Origin: Hyphomicrobiales bacterium | GTDB taxonomy: Bacteria > Pseudomonadota > Alphaproteobacteria > Rhizobiales > Rhizobiaceae | NCBI GenBank assembly: GCA_017305935.1 | Contig: JAFKJU010000013.1 | Span: 62,001 to 126,000, forward strand | Direction: 5' to 3' | Length of the DNA stretch: 64,000 bases | The notes under the pieces: model-generated | What the model saw: only the letters and a program-made list of their open reading frames with translations | Told to the model about the DNA's origin: nothing | The model's database searches: none | Part shown: in pieces, positions 1 to 10,200 of the stretch | How the letters are laid out: the number at the start of each line of letters is the position of its first letter | How positions within the stretch are numbered: the first letter of the stretch is position 1 | Position numbers and translations under genes: made by a program

Positions 1-227
1 TCGGCCGGGTCGAGGTCGAGGATGCTCTCGCCGTTGTAAAGAATGTCGCCCTCGGTGACTTCGTAGTCGTCGCGGCCGGAGAGGATATAGGACAGCGTCG
101 ACTTGCCCGAGCCGTTCGGCCCCATGATGGCGGCGACTTCGCCCGGCTTCACGGTCAGGTTCAGGCCGCGGATGATTTCGGTGCCGTCTTCGGCGATGCG
201 GGCATGGAGGTTCTTGATCTCAAGCAT
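1..227 (-). CDS. sufC: SufC, Fe-S cluster assembly ATPase (partial, N-terminal part)
   Basis: ABC-type ATPase of the SufBCD scaffold, which powers Fe-S cluster assembly in the cytoplasm. About 75 N-terminal residues lie in the window and the rest runs off the left edge. The translation starts MLEIKNLHARIAEDGTEII and has a Walker A motif, GPNGSGKST, near residues 36-44, followed by SYILSGRDDY, typical of SufC. A purine-rich ribosome site (AGGAAGAAGAA) sits directly before the ATG. It follows sufB on the same strand, but about 510 bp of repeat-bracketed GIY-YIG sequence separates the two, so transcription from sufB must cross that insert or restart. Confidence 0.93.
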   Translation of the reverse strand, partial: MLEIKNLHARIAEDGTEIIRGLNLTVKPGEVAAIMGPNGSGKSTLSYILSGRDDYEVTEGDILYNGESILDLDPA

Positions 228-297
228 TTCTTCTTCCTATCCATAAAGCGGTTCAAGTGCCGCTTGATCGACCGTTTCTCGACACCGGTCTCTGTCC

Positions 298-726
298 GTC
301 ATCCTCGGGCTTGTCCCGAGGATCTAAGCCTTCAATTGTAGTCGCCCCACTGACCTGTGTTTACATGGGGCCGATAGATATTCTCGATTCCACCGATATG
401 CTCATAGAGGTCCATCCATGTCGGGTTAAGACCCTCTACAAGCTTGATCTTCCATTCTCGCAGGTAGCGCTTCAGGGATTTCTCCCGCTGTATCGCCAGA
501 ACGATGTTCGGATGGGTTTCGAACCATACGAGGTTTTTTGCCTTATACCGTTCCGTAAACCCTTTCTGAACTTCGTTGCGGTGTTCCCATATCCGCCCCC
601 TGCAGGTCGCTGGTCACTCCGGTGTAGATCACGCCACGGGGTTTGTCGGACATCATGTAGACAAACCCGCTCATGTCAGTCCCTCCACCGACGTTTGCAG
701 ATCCTCGGGACAAGCCCGAGGATGAC
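298..726. mobile_element. GIY-YIG gene bracketed by inverted palindromic repeats (unit A-B)
   Basis: Two 28-bp repeats, 298-325 and 699-726, are exact reverse complements of each other. Each forms a hairpin with a 9-bp stem (ATCCTCGGG/CCCGAGGAT) and a 5-nt loop: stems 301-309/315-323 and 701-709/715-723. Between them lies only a GIY-YIG nuclease reading frame. The same 28-bp sequence recurs at 4475-4502 and 4552-4579, and in degraded form at 15644-15671 and 15720-15747. The pairing, identical termini and single enclosed nuclease gene suggest an element that inserted between sufB and sufC. That it is mobile is inference; no target-site duplication was established. Confidence 0.6.
332..674 (-). 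pseudogene. GIY-YIG family nuclease, single-base frameshift
   Basis: Single-domain GIY-YIG endonuclease of the small UvrC-N/YhbQ-like type. From the ATG at 674 it reads MSGFVYMMSDKPRGVIYTGV, where VYMM and IYTGV are the GIY-YIG core. The frame then breaks in a run of five G (minus strand; plus positions about 596-600). Removing one G restores a frame reading GRIWEHRNEVQKGFTERYKA, then LVWFET and QREKSLKRYLREWK, as expected for the family, to a TGA at 332-334. The 343-bp span is 114 codons plus one base, which fits a one-base insertion. It could be a true pseudogene, programmed slippage or a sequencing error in the homopolymer. Confidence 0.75.
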
Positions 727-739
727 GACCCAAATTGCC

Positions 740-2209
740 TTACCCCACCGAGCCTTCCAGCGAGATGTTGATCAGCTTCTGCGCTTCGACGGCGAATTCC
801 ATCGGGAGCTGCTGGATGACGTCGCGGACGAAGCCGTTGACGATCAGGGCGATGGCCTCTTCCTCGGGAATGCCGCGCTGCATGGCGTAGAACTTCTGGT
901 CCTCGGAGATCTTCGAGGTCGTTGCCTCGTGTTCCACCTTGGCCGTCGAATTCTTCACCTCGATATAGGGCACGGTATGCGCGCCGCAGGTGTCGCCGAT
1001 CAGCAGCGAGTCGCAGTTGGTGAAGTTGCGGGCGTTTTCCGCCTTGCGGTGCATGGACACCTGGCCGCGATAGGTGTTGTTCGACACGCCGGCGGAGATG
1101 CCCTTGGAGATGATGCGGCTCGACGTGTTCTTGCCGAGATGGATCATCTTGGTGCCGCTGTCGATCTGCTGGTGGCCGTTCGACACCGCGATCGAATAGA
1201 ACTCGCCGCGCGAATTGTCGCCGCGCAGGATGCAGGACGGGTATTTCCAGGTGATGGCCGAGCCGGTTTCCACCTGCGTCCACGAGATCTTCGAATTCGC
1301 GCCACGGCAATCGCCGCGCTTGGTGACGAAGTTGTAGATGCCGCCCTTGCCCTGCTTGTCGCCGGGATACCAGTTCTGGACGGTCGAATACTTGATTTCG
1401 GCATCGTCCATCGCCACCAGTTCGACGACGGCGGCGTGAAGCTGGTTCTCGTCGCGCTGCGGCGCGGTGCAGCCTTCGAGATAGGAAACGAAGGCACCCT
1501 CGTCGGCGATGATCAGCGTGCGCTCGAACTGGCCGGTGTTCTTCTCGTTGATGCGGAAATAGGTCGACAGTTCCATCGGGCAACGCACGCCCTTGGGCAC
1601 GTAGACGAAGGAACCGTCGGTGAAGACCGCCGAGTTCAGCGTCGCGTAATAATTGTCGGTCGTCGGCACGACGGAGCCCAGATACTTCTTGACCAGTTCC
1701 GGATGCTCGCGGATGGCCTCGGAGATCGACATGAAGATCACGCCGGCCTTCTTCAGCTCTTCCTTGAAGGTGGTGACCACGGAGACCGAGTCGAAGACGG
1801 CATCGACGGCGATCTTCGGTCTTTCGACGCCGGCCAGGATCTCCTGTTCGCGCAAGGGAATGCCGAGCTTTTCATAGACCTTCAGCAGTTCCGGATCGAC
1901 CTCGTCCAGCGACTTCGGGCCGGTGACGTTCTTGGGCGCGGCATAGTAGTGGATATCGTTGAAATCGATCTTCGGATAGGAGACGCGCGCCCAGGTCGGC
2001 TCTTCCAGCGTCAGCCAGCGGCGATAGGCCTCCAGGCGCCATTCGAGCATCCATTCGGGCTCCTGCTTCTTTTCGGAAATGAAGCGGATGATGTCTTCCG
2101 AAAGGCCTTTCGGCGCCTTGTCGACCTCGATTTCGGTCTCGAAGCCGTATTTGTACTGGTCCACGTCGATCTGGCGGACCTGCTCAACCGTTTCCTGTAC
2201 AGCAGGCAT
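740..2209 (-). CDS. sufB: SufB, Fe-S cluster assembly scaffold protein
   Basis: SufB, 489 aa, a core subunit of the SufBC2D scaffold on which Fe-S clusters are built. The start [10 protein letters not shown] is chosen because GGAG precedes it by about 7 nt and family members start here; the open frame extends 24 codons further upstream. Hallmarks seen are the N-terminal [10 protein letters not shown] region, [27 protein letters not shown], and a C-terminal [17 protein letters not shown]. The stop codon lies 14 bp before repeat B of the GIY-YIG insert. Upstream, a cysteine desulfurase gene on the same strand supplies sulfur, 144 bp away. Confidence 0.96.
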   Translation of the reverse strand: MPAVQETVEQVRQIDVDQYKYGFETEIEVDKAPKGLSEDIIRFISEKKQEPEWMLEWRLEAYRRWLTLEEPTWARVSYPKIDFNDIHYYAAPKNVTGPKSLDEVDPELLKVYEKLGIPLREQEILAGVERPKIAVDAVFDSVSVVTTFKEELKKAGVIFMSISEAIREHPELVKKYLGSVVPTTDNYYATLNSAVFTDGSFVYVPKGVRCPMELSTYFRINEKNTGQFERTLIIADEGAFVSYLEGCTAPQRDENQLHAAVVELVAMDDAEIKYSTVQNWYPGDKQGKGGIYNFVTKRGDCRGANSKISWTQVETGSAITWKYPSCILRGDNSRGEFYSIAVSNGHQQIDSGTKMIHLGKNTSSRIISKGISAGVSNNTYRGQVSMHRKAENARNFTNCDSLLIGDTCGAHTVPYIEVKNSTAKVEHEATTSKISEDQKFYAMQRGIPEEEAIALIVNGFVRDVIQQLPMEFAVEAQKLINISLEGSVG

Positions 2210-2353
2210 GTTTTTCTCCATTCGCGCCGGTATCAAGGGACCGACGTTTTCTTCAATTCGTGCGGAAGTGTCCGCCCTCATGTAGGCGCCAGAGGCGCGT
2301 TTTCACACCTCTTGGCAAGCGGAATCTTGTGTTTCCGCAACTTTTTGGCCGCT

Positions 2354-3520
2354 TTACGCGGCCTGTCCGGCCGGCTTGCGCCGCCCGGCGATTTTCGCAA
2401 AGGCGGCGAGCGCGTGGTCGATATCGGCCTCCGTCGTTGCCGGCCCCAGCGAGATGCGCAACGCGCCGAGACGTGGATCGCGGCCCATGGCGGTCAGCAC
2501 ATGGCTTTCGCCGACCTTGCCGGACGAGCAGGCCGCCCCCGCCGACAGCGCCACGCCTTCGAGATCAAAGGCGATCTGCCCGGTCTCGGCCTTTAGCCCC
2601 GGCAGGGTGAAGAAGACGGTATTGCAGATGCGCTCGATGCCTGCGCCGTGGATGACGACATCATCCGCCGCAGTGCGCATGCCGCTTTCCAGCCGGTCGC
2701 GCAGCGCGCCGATGCGGGCGCGGCGTTCGGTCATGTCGTTGCGCGCATTCTCGGCCGCCGCGCCGAAGCCGATGATCGCCGCGAGATTCTCCGTGCCGGA
2801 ACGATGGCCCTTTTCCTGGCCGCCGCCATGGATCAGCGGCTTCGGCATCAGGATCTCGCCGCGCGAGACGAGCGCGCCGACGCCGCGCGGGCCGCCGATC
2901 TTGTGGGAGGAGACGATCAGGAAATCCGCATCCAGCGCGGCGATGTCGATATCGAGGCGGGCCGCCGCCTGCACGGCATCGGCGACCATGATCCCGCCTT
3001 TGGCGTGGACGATGCGCGCGGCTTCCTTGATCGGTTGCACGATGCCGGTCTCGTTGTTGGCGAGCATGATGGCGACCATCGGCAGGCCGACGCCGGCATC
3101 ATGCGCGGCCAGTGCCGCCGACAGCGCGTCGAGATCGACGATGCCGTCCGATGTCACCGGAATTTCGCTGACCCGGTCCTTCGGGAAGCGCCCGCCCTCG
3201 CGCACGGCCGGGTGTTCGATGGCCGAGACATAGAGATGGCCGATGGCAAGCGGCGTGCGGCCCATGCGGAAATCCGGGGTCAGCGCCAGATTGGCCGCTT
3301 CCGTCGCGCCGCTGGTGAAGGTCACATGGCTGGCTTCGGCATGGAACAGGGCTGCGACCTGGCGGCGGGCGTTTTCCATCGCCGCCTTGGCGGCGCGGCC
3401 CTCGCCATGCACCGACGAAGGATTGCCGGTCAGGTCGAGCGCGCGCAGGAAGGCGTCGCGGGCGGCGGGGTGCAACGGCGCCGTGGCATTCCAATCCAGA
3501 TATGTGCGCACATGGGTCAT
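2354..3520 (-). CDS. Cysteine desulfurase (class V aminotransferase, NifS/IscS group)
   Basis: PLP enzyme, 388 aa, that removes sulfur from cysteine for Fe-S cluster assembly. The PLP lysine is K207 in SSHKIGG, and the active-site cysteine is C331 in SAGAACSSGK, whose CSSG loop is typical of group I (NifS/IscS-like) enzymes. The N terminus YLDWNATAPLHP is also typical. It is the first gene of the suf run here, reading toward sufB. Alphaproteobacterial suf operons often carry such an extra desulfurase in addition to SufS. The 217-bp upstream gap to a divergent hydrolase gene holds several dyads, including an Irr-like box. Confidence 0.93.
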   Translation of the reverse strand: MTHVRTYLDWNATAPLHPAARDAFLRALDLTGNPSSVHGEGRAAKAAMENARRQVAALFHAEASHVTFTSGATEAANLALTPDFRMGRTPLAIGHLYVSAIEHPAVREGGRFPKDRVSEIPVTSDGIVDLDALSAALAAHDAGVGLPMVAIMLANNETGIVQPIKEAARIVHAKGGIMVADAVQAAARLDIDIAALDADFLIVSSHKIGGPRGVGALVSRGEILMPKPLIHGGGQEKGHRSGTENLAAIIGFGAAAENARNDMTERRARIGALRDRLESGMRTAADDVVIHGAGIERICNTVFFTLPGLKAETGQIAFDLEGVALSAGAACSSGKVGESHVLTAMGRDPRLGALRISLGPATTEADIDHALAAFAKIAGRRKPAGQAA

Positions 3521-3627
3521 TCAATCGTCCGTCGTCGGTGCCATCATCTCGCCCGGTCTCATTTTTCTTGAAATTCCCGAGCCGCTTGCCTTATGACACC
3601 TTCACATCGTGTGATAAGCACACAAAG

Positions 3628-3657
3628 TTTCGAATGGTTCTAAACTGTGTTTTAGAA
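3628..3657. promoter_or_regulatory. Candidate Irr (ICE-like) iron-response operator
   Basis: Bases 3628-3644 read TTTCGAA-TGG-TTCTAAA, one change from a perfect 7-3-7 palindrome, close to the ICE box bound by the rhizobial heme-dependent regulator Irr. A second dyad overlaps it: TTCTAAA (3638-3644), 6 nt, TTTAGAA (3651-3657). Two more short dyads lie nearby: GTGTG/CACAC at 3609-3623, and CTTGACG/CGTCAAG at 3660-3678. The box is about 108 bp upstream of the cysteine desulfurase start. Suf operons of Rhizobiales are known iron-regulated targets, so assignment to suf is favoured, though the divergent hydrolase is also possible. Confidence 0.45.
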
Positions 3658-3737
3658 AACTTGACGGTTCTCGTCAAGTCAGGCCAGGCCGACGAATGCG
3701 TTTTTGAGCCCTTAGAGATCGCCAACCCGGAGTAAAG

Positions 3738-4415
3738 ATGCCCGAAGTCATTTTCAACGGCCCCGCCGGCCGCCTCGAAGGCCGCTACCAGCCGTCCAAA
3801 GAAAAGAGCGCTCCCATCGCTCTGATCCTTCATCCGCATCCGCAGTTCGGCGGCACGATGAACAACCAGATCGTCTACCAGCTCTTCTACATGTTCCAGA
3901 AGCGCGGTTTTACGACACTGCGGTTCAATTTTCGCTCTATCGGCCGCAGCCAGGGTGAATTCGACCATGGCGCCGGCGAATTGTCGGATGCCGCCTCGGC
4001 ATTGGACTGGGTGCAGAGCCTGCATCCCGATTCCAAGAGCTGCTGGGTGGCCGGTTATTCCTTCGGCGCCTGGATCGGCATGCAGCTTCTGATGCGCCGC
4101 CCGGAAATCGAAGGGTTCATTTCGGTCGCGCCGCAGCCGAATACCTATGACTTCTCCTTCCTCGCCCCCTGCCCGTCCTCCGGCCTGATCATCAACGGCG
4201 ACAGCGACAAGGTGGCGCCGGAGAAGGACGTCAACAATCTGGTCGAGAAGCTCAAGACCCAGAAGGGCATTCTCATCACCCACAAGGTGGTGTCGGGCGC
4301 CAACCACTTCTTCAACGGCCAGGTCGACACGCTGATGGGCGAATGCGAGGACTATCTCGAACGCCGCCTCGCCGGCGAACTGACACCCGAGCCGGCCGCC
4401 AAGCGCATCCGCTGA
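3738..4415 (+). CDS. Alpha/beta hydrolase family protein
   Basis: Predicted cytoplasmic alpha/beta hydrolase, 225 aa. It has the nucleophile elbow GYSFGAW (G-x-S-x-G) near residue 115, an early HPHPQFGGTMNN segment forming the oxyanion region, an acidic residue in INGDSDKVAPEKD, and a late histidine in SGANHFFNGQ. This pattern matches a widely conserved alphaproteobacterial family of unknown substrate. No signal peptide is seen. It is transcribed divergently from the suf operon and shares its regulatory gap. The ATG follows GGAGTAAAG, a good ribosome site. Confidence 0.85.
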   Translation: MPEVIFNGPAGRLEGRYQPSKEKSAPIALILHPHPQFGGTMNNQIVYQLFYMFQKRGFTTLRFNFRSIGRSQGEFDHGAGELSDAASALDWVQSLHPDSKSCWVAGYSFGAWIGMQLLMRRPEIEGFISVAPQPNTYDFSFLAPCPSSGLIINGDSDKVAPEKDVNNLVEKLKTQKGILITHKVVSGANHFFNGQVDTLMGECEDYLERRLAGELTPEPAAKRIR

Positions 4416-4474
4416 GACCGATATCGCGCATCGCCGTCAGGCGGTGCGCCGAACTGCCCGCAAACGCTTCTTTC

Positions 4475-4579
4475 GTCATCCTCGGGCTTGTCCCGAGGAT
4501 CTGAGCACGTCAGATATAGCCATTCACCTCAACGGCTTATCAGGCATTGGCAGATCCTCGGGACAAGCCCGAGGATGAC
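4475..4579. repeat. Empty 105-bp palindrome pair (unit C-D)
   Basis: Bases 4475-4502 and 4552-4579 are the same 28-bp palindromic repeat as in the GIY-YIG unit, again in inverted orientation. Stems are 4478-4486/4492-4500 and 4554-4562/4568-4576. Only 49 bp separate them and no gene is present. The inner block 4516-4535, reverse-complemented, matches 15688-15707 at 17 of 20 bases. This points to a real element of fixed structure, in the manner of a REPIN or MITE. The right repeat overlaps the 3' end of anmK and encodes its last residues. Confidence 0.75.
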
Positions 4580-5751
4580 GGATGGAGGTCTTGTGACAGG
4601 CTTTCTTCCTCAGGTCTGGCGGTGCGTTTCTCCCTTGCCGGGGCGAATACACCACCCGAAACCGGCGCCTTGACGCCGGTGGTGCCGGGAAAGGTCAGCG
4701 GCAGACTCCGCCGCGAGCGCACCGCCAGATAGGCCCAGGCCTCCGCCTCCATCGCATCGCCGTCAAAGCCCGCCTCCTCCGCCGAGACGACCCTGCCGCC
4801 CTGCCGGCCGGCAAGGTCTGCCAGATCCGCCATGATCGTCCGGTTGAGCCGCCCGCCGCCGCAGATGACGAACAGGCTGGGGCTCGCCGGCAGATGCCTC
4901 GCCGATTTGAGGATGGCGGCGGCGGCGACGTGGGCGAGCGTGCGCGCGCCGTCCGAAAGCTCCGCCTCATGCGGTTCCGGCGGGCTGAAATCGTTGCGGT
5001 CAAGCGAGCGGCGCAGGCTTGCGGTGAAGAAGGCATTGTCGAGATAGCGGGCGGCGAGCGTGTCGATTACCCTGCCCTCGGAGGCGATCATGCCGCCCTG
5101 GTCGAAAGGAATGCCGGCCTGCGTCTCGACCCATTGGTCGATCAGCGTGTTGCCCGGCCCGCTGTCATAGGCGAAAATCGCGCCGTCCGGGCCGATCGCG
5201 GTCAGATTGGAAATGCCGCCGATATTGACGAAACAGACGGTCTGGCCCGCTTCTACCAGTCCATCGGCCAGCGCCGCATGATAGGCCGGAACCAGCGGCG
5301 CACCCTGCCCGCCATGGCGCATGTCCTCGGCGCGCATATCGTAGACGACGTCGATGCCGGTCTTTTCGGCGAGCAGCGGGCCGTCGCCGATCTGGACGGT
5401 CAACGCCTGATCCGGGCGGTGCAGCACCGTCTGGCCGTGAAAGCCGATCACGTCGATCTCGCTGGCCACCAGCCCGTTGCGCGAGAGGAATTCCGTAACG
5501 GCATCCGCATGACGCAACGTCAGCTCGCGCTCGATGTCGGCGAGATCGCCGGGGCGTGCATCGCTGTCCGTCATCGGCTTGGCGATGTCGAGCGCATGTT
5601 TCAGCCGCTGGCGGAAGGAGGGCGGATAGGGGATGCCGAGGAAGGGGCCGCGCTCGACCATGCGGTCGCCATCCGTGCGTATGAGCGCCACGTCGATGCC
5701 GTCCATCGAGGTGCCGCTCATCAATCCGATTGCCGTGTAAAGCCTGTCCAC
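4540..5751 (-). CDS. anmK: Anhydro-N-acetylmuramic acid kinase
   Basis: AnmK phosphorylates 1,6-anhydro-MurNAc recovered from cell-wall turnover, giving MurNAc-6-phosphate. The N-terminal phosphate-binding signature [13 protein letters not shown] and [28 protein letters not shown] are all visible. I choose the GTG at 5751 because GGGCAGGG precedes it by about 7 nt and the family begins just before this motif; the frame is open to a TTG at 5820. The usual end, near [18 protein letters not shown], is followed by about 30 extra residues, the last of them ([14 protein letters not shown]) encoded by palindromic repeat D. The repeat has probably replaced the original stop. Confidence 0.93.
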   Translation of the reverse strand: MDRLYTAIGLMSGTSMDGIDVALIRTDGDRMVERGPFLGIPYPPSFRQRLKHALDIAKPMTDSDARPGDLADIERELTLRHADAVTEFLSRNGLVASEIDVIGFHGQTVLHRPDQALTVQIGDGPLLAEKTGIDVVYDMRAEDMRHGGQGAPLVPAYHAALADGLVEAGQTVCFVNIGGISNLTAIGPDGAIFAYDSGPGNTLIDQWVETQAGIPFDQGGMIASEGRVIDTLAARYLDNAFFTASLRRSLDRNDFSPPEPHEAELSDGARTLAHVAAAAILKSARHLPASPSLFVICGGGRLNRTIMADLADLAGRQGGRVVSAEEAGFDGDAMEAEAWAYLAVRSRRSLPLTFPGTTGVKAPVSGGVFAPAREKRTARPEEESLSQDLHPSSSGLSRGSANA

Positions 5752-5893
5752 GCGTTCGCCCTGCCCGATTTCCCAGAATCGCTTTTCAACATTCATGGCC
5801 GAAACGGATGCACTTTTCAAAAAACAATGCTAAAGCGCGGCGATTTTCAAATGTCGAAAACGATACGCGGCAGCGTGCAAAGAGAGACAGGCC

Positions 5894-7147
5894 ATGTCGA
5901 AGTTCAAATCCGATTTCCTTCACACCCTTGAGGAGCGCGGCTTCATCCACCAGATTTCGGATGAAACCGGCCTGGACGATCTGTTCGCCAAGGAAACCGT
6001 GACGGCCTATATCGGCTTCGACCCGACCGCGCCCAGCCTGCATGCCGGCGGCCTGATCCAGATCATGATGCTGCATTGGCTGCAGCAGACCGGCCATAGG
6101 CCGATCTCGCTGATGGGCGGTGGCACCGGCATGGTCGGCGACCCCTCCTTCAAGGACGATGCCCGGCAGTTGATGACCGTCGATACGATCGAGGACAATA
6201 TTGCCTCGATCAAGCGCGTCTTCTCGAACTACCTTAGCTACGGCGAAGGTCCGAAGGACGCGATGATGATCAACAATGCCGAATGGCTGCGCAGCCTCAA
6301 CTATCTCGAATTCCTGCGCGATGTCGGTCGCCACTTCTCGGTCAACCGCATGCTGTCCTTCGACAGCGTCAAGACGCGCCTCGACCGTGAGCAGTCGCTG
6401 TCCTTCCTCGAATTCAACTACATGATCCTGCAGGCCTACGACTTCGTCGAACTGTCGAAGCGGTATGGCTGCCGGCTGCAGATGGGCGGTTCGGATCAGT
6501 GGGGCAATATCGTCAACGGCATCGACCTCGGCCACCGCATGGGCACGCCGCAGCTTTTCGCGCTGACCTCGCCGCTGCTCACCACCGCGTCGGGCGCCAA
6601 GATGGGCAAGTCGGTCAACGGCGCCGTCTGGCTGAACGCCGACATGCTTTCTGCGTATGATTTCTGGCAATACTGGCGCAACACCGAGGATGCCGATGTC
6701 GGCCGCTTCCTGAAGCTTTACACGACGCTGCCGATGGCCGAGATCGCAAAGCTGTCCGCTGCCGGCGGCTCGGAAATCAATGCGGTGAAGAAGATCCTGG
6801 CGACGGAAGTCACCGCTATCCTGCATGGCCGCGCCGCCGCCGAGCAGGCGGAAGAGACCGCCCGCAAGACCTTCGAGGAGGGCGCGCTTTCGGACAACCT
6901 GCCAAGCGTCGATATCCCGGCCGGCGAGCTGGAAGCCGGCCTCGGCCTGCTGGCCCTGATGGTTCGCGCGGGGCTTGCCGCCTCCAACGGCGAAGCCCGC
7001 CGGCATGTGCAGGGCGGCGCGGTGAAGATCAACGACAAGGCGGTTTCCGACGAGCGCCAGCTCATCGGCTCGGGCGAGATCACCAGCGACGGCGTCATCA
7101 AGCTGTCGCTCGGGAAGAAGAAGCATATCCTCGTCCGTCCGGCCTGA
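5894..7147 (+). CDS. tyrS: Tyrosyl-tRNA synthetase
   Basis: Class Ic aminoacyl-tRNA synthetase, 417 aa, charging tRNA-Tyr. The HIGH-like motif is SLHAGG at residues 48-53 after GFDPTAP, and the KMSKS-like loop is KMGKS at residues 236-240. GGSDQWGNI is the tyrosine-binding signature. An S4-type RNA-binding domain closes the protein ([17 protein letters not shown]). Start ATG with AGAGACAGGCC upstream. A strong bidirectional terminator follows. It is divergent from anmK. Confidence 0.97.
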   Translation: MSKFKSDFLHTLEERGFIHQISDETGLDDLFAKETVTAYIGFDPTAPSLHAGGLIQIMMLHWLQQTGHRPISLMGGGTGMVGDPSFKDDARQLMTVDTIEDNIASIKRVFSNYLSYGEGPKDAMMINNAEWLRSLNYLEFLRDVGRHFSVNRMLSFDSVKTRLDREQSLSFLEFNYMILQAYDFVELSKRYGCRLQMGGSDQWGNIVNGIDLGHRMGTPQLFALTSPLLTTASGAKMGKSVNGAVWLNADMLSAYDFWQYWRNTEDADVGRFLKLYTTLPMAEIAKLSAAGGSEINAVKKILATEVTAILHGRAAAEQAEETARKTFEEGALSDNLPSVDIPAGELEAGLGLLALMVRAGLAASNGEARRHVQGGAVKINDKAVSDERQLIGSGEITSDGVIKLSLGKKKHILVRPA

Positions 7148-7170
7148 GTGTCGACATTACGCAACGAAAA

Positions 7171-7212
7171 CGCCCGCTTCCCTGGCCGGAAGCGGGCGCC
7201 TTCGTTTGTTTT
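7171..7212. terminator. Bidirectional terminator between tyrS and the AsmA-like gene
   Basis: An 11-bp perfect stem, CGCCCGCTTCC (7171-7181) with GGAAGCGGGCG (7188-7198), has a 6-nt loop, followed by a T-rich stretch on the plus strand and preceded by AAAA. It lies between two convergent genes and should stop transcription from both sides. Confidence 0.85.
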
Positions 7213-10200
7213 ATTGAAACTCGAAGATCTGGCGGAAAACGCCGGGGGCAATGATCGACAGCGGATTGATGGCCAGCTTCGGCTCGTCAAACCTGCCCTG
7301 CAGGCGGAAGGTGATGCCGAGCAGGCCGCGGTCGCGGCCGTTGCCGAGGATGACGCCGACCAGCGGCAGTTCGGCGAACAGGCGGTTGAGCCCATAGGCC
7401 GGCATGAAGGTGCCGGTCATGTCCATGTTTCCGCGTGCGTCACGGAAAGTACCCTGGAAGGTGGCGCCGACCTGGGTTCCGCGCAGGATGCCGTTTTCGA
7501 TACCGATGCTGCCGCCGCGCAGGATGATCCTGGCAAAGCCGCGCGAAAACTTTTCCGAGCTGACATCGATATCCTTGCGCACGGCCCGATTGAGGCTGCG
7601 CCCGTCATTGCCGACCGGAGTCGAGACGATGGATTGCAGCTTTTCTTCGTTCGCCAGCCTGAAATTGCGCAGGTCGATATTGCCGGCCCAGGCGCTGCCA
7701 TCGGCCGAGGAGCGCATCTGCAGATTGAGAAGCCCGCCCTGCATGCGCTTGTAAAGATCGAGGAAGCGCACGACCGAGCCGGCGTCGCCGGTGGTCAGGC
7801 GGACGGTGTTGCCCTCGCCGTTGCCGAGCAGCTCGCTGACGACAGCCTGGCCGCTATCGGTAACGCCGGAGAAATTGACGCCGCCGATCTTCGAGCCGCG
7901 GGCGGAATAGTCCAGCTTGACGTCGCTGATCTTCTCGTTGTTGTAGCCGATGACATTGTCGAGATCGGCGCGGACGCTGGCGCTGCCGAGATCGCCGCTC
8001 CTGCCCGATTTGTCGCCCTTGCCGCCTGTGGTGCCGGCGCGCAGCCGGGCGATAACCGGGCGGATATCGGCCGAGCGGCCGGAAATGTTGATCGCATAGG
8101 CGCCGCCCTTGCCGCGCTTGACCGAGAGCGCATAGTCGTCGGCGGCCGCCAGCTTGACGCGATCGAAGGCGGCCGAGGTAAGGCCGGTCTTGTTGAAGCT
8201 CATCTTGCCGCTGACGCCGAAGCCGTCGCCGCTGATGTCGAAATCGTCGATGGAAACCTGTTCGCCGGCGCCGGAATTCAGCTGGAAGGCGGCGCTGGCC
8301 GGGATGCCGCTGCCTTTCGTCCAGCCGATCCACGGCACCGATAGCGTGGCGCGGGTGAGATCGGCCTTGACCGCGCGGCGACCGTCGTCAAGCAGCGATA
8401 CCTCCACCTTGGTCGTGCCTTTGAGGATATCGTCGAGGCCGGGCGTCAGCTTGCGCGCCTGGTCCTCGCCGATGGTGGCGGAAATCTGCTGCTCGCGCTT
8501 GACTCCGGAGCCTTTGACGATCGGCTCGACCATATGGATCGACGCCGGTACGGCGTCGATCTTGCCGTCCGCTTCCAGCACGGCACGCTGCGGATCGAGA
8601 TCGAGCGTGCCTTCCAGACCGGTGATCTTGCGGCCTTCGACCGGCTTGCCGAGATCGACGTCGTCGAGGTCGAGATGCACCTTCCAGTCCGGCGGCGGCG
8701 GATTCTGGTCGCGGATGATGCCGAAGCGGGCCTTCACCGTCGCCTTGACGTCGCCGGAAAAGTTGGAGGGTTGAAAGCCGGTGCGGTCGAGCACGGCGAT
8801 CGGCTTGAAGGTCACCAACTCGGTCGCCGCATCGGCTCCGGCTGCCAGCGACAGTTCGGCCTCGGCCATCAGCGGCTTGTCGTAGGTCTGCGGGATGGAG
8901 AAGCGACTACCGCTCAGGACCTTGACCGATCTGCCCGAGGGAAAATAGGATTCGGCATTGTCCACAGTCACGTTGAGATGCGGGCCGATCAGATCGAAGC
9001 GGCCGTTGACGTCGCGCAGCGGCGGAATGTCGCCGGTGATGTTGACGCGGCCGTCATTCATGTCGAAGCCGATGTTCAGCTCGTTCTCGTCGAGATGCAG
9101 CGGCCCGCCGCCCTTGGGGAAACGCCCCTGCGGGATGAAGACGGAGATCGCGGCATTGGTGATCGTGCCGCCATAGATATTGGCCAGCGCCCAGGTGCGC
9201 GCCTTGGCACCCATCCAGAAAGGCCACATCTGCTTGACCGCCTCGGTCTGCAGTTTCGGCGATTGCGCGCCGAAACTGATTTCCGGCGAGCCGGCGCCCT
9301 TGAAGCGGATCACCATCGAGCCAGCCAGAGTGCCGATAGGTGTCGAGGCCGCCATTTGCTCGAGCTGGATTTCCTTGATGCCGGTGACGTAGCGGCCGGT
9401 GACGCGCGCACCGAAAGCGAGCGGACCGACACCCGTTCCGGCCGGAGCAGAGACGCCGTCGCTGACCAGCAGGTCGATGCCGAATCCCTGCGCGGCCTGG
9501 GGGTTGAGGCGGTCGAGATCGATCAGCCCGGCGGTGAACGGAATGGCGGTTCCACCGAACTGCAATCGCGAGGGCAGGACTTCGATGGAATTCTTGGCGA
9601 AATCGTAGACAGCGTTGATATCCGCCCTGTCGAGGCTCTGGTCGATGGAATCGGCATAGAAGGTGGCGTTGTCGATACTCGCCTTCAGCGACAGCGCCGG
9701 CGGCGTATCCTCGACGGCGCGCGTCGCTGACAGATCCAGCCGCGCCCGGCCGTCCAGCCCCATATGCGGATCGCCATCGCTGTCGTAGGTGAGGAGGAAG
9801 CGGGTGAGCGGCACTTCAGTGATCGTTGCCTGGAAGCCGCGCGTCATACCGTCTTGCGTTTCCAGTCGCCCCGAGATCATGGAGGTGACATCGTCGATGG
9901 TCAGCTTGCCGTCAAGGGCGATGCTGCCTTCGGCATTGCGCTTCAGGTCGAGTTCCTGCAGCGCGATGGACAGCGGCTCGTCGCCGCCGGCCGGCACGAT
10001 GAGCGATATCGAGGAAATGCTGACACTGTCGGTATGAGCCCGCGTGACGACGCCGCCCAGCGTATCCAATTGCAGGAACAGGCTTTCCAGCGCCGCCGGC
10101 ACCTGGTCGACGCGCAGTGCCTTGAGATCGAGCGGCTTGCCGGAGGGCAGCAGCGTCGCGTCGACCTCGACGTCGTCGGCCTCGATGTGGTTGACGGCGA

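Noticed and set aside
257-2596. Long plus-strand open frame of 779 codons across sufB
   Set aside because: It lies opposite sufB and the cysteine desulfurase in high-GC sequence, has no domain, and is an antisense shadow.
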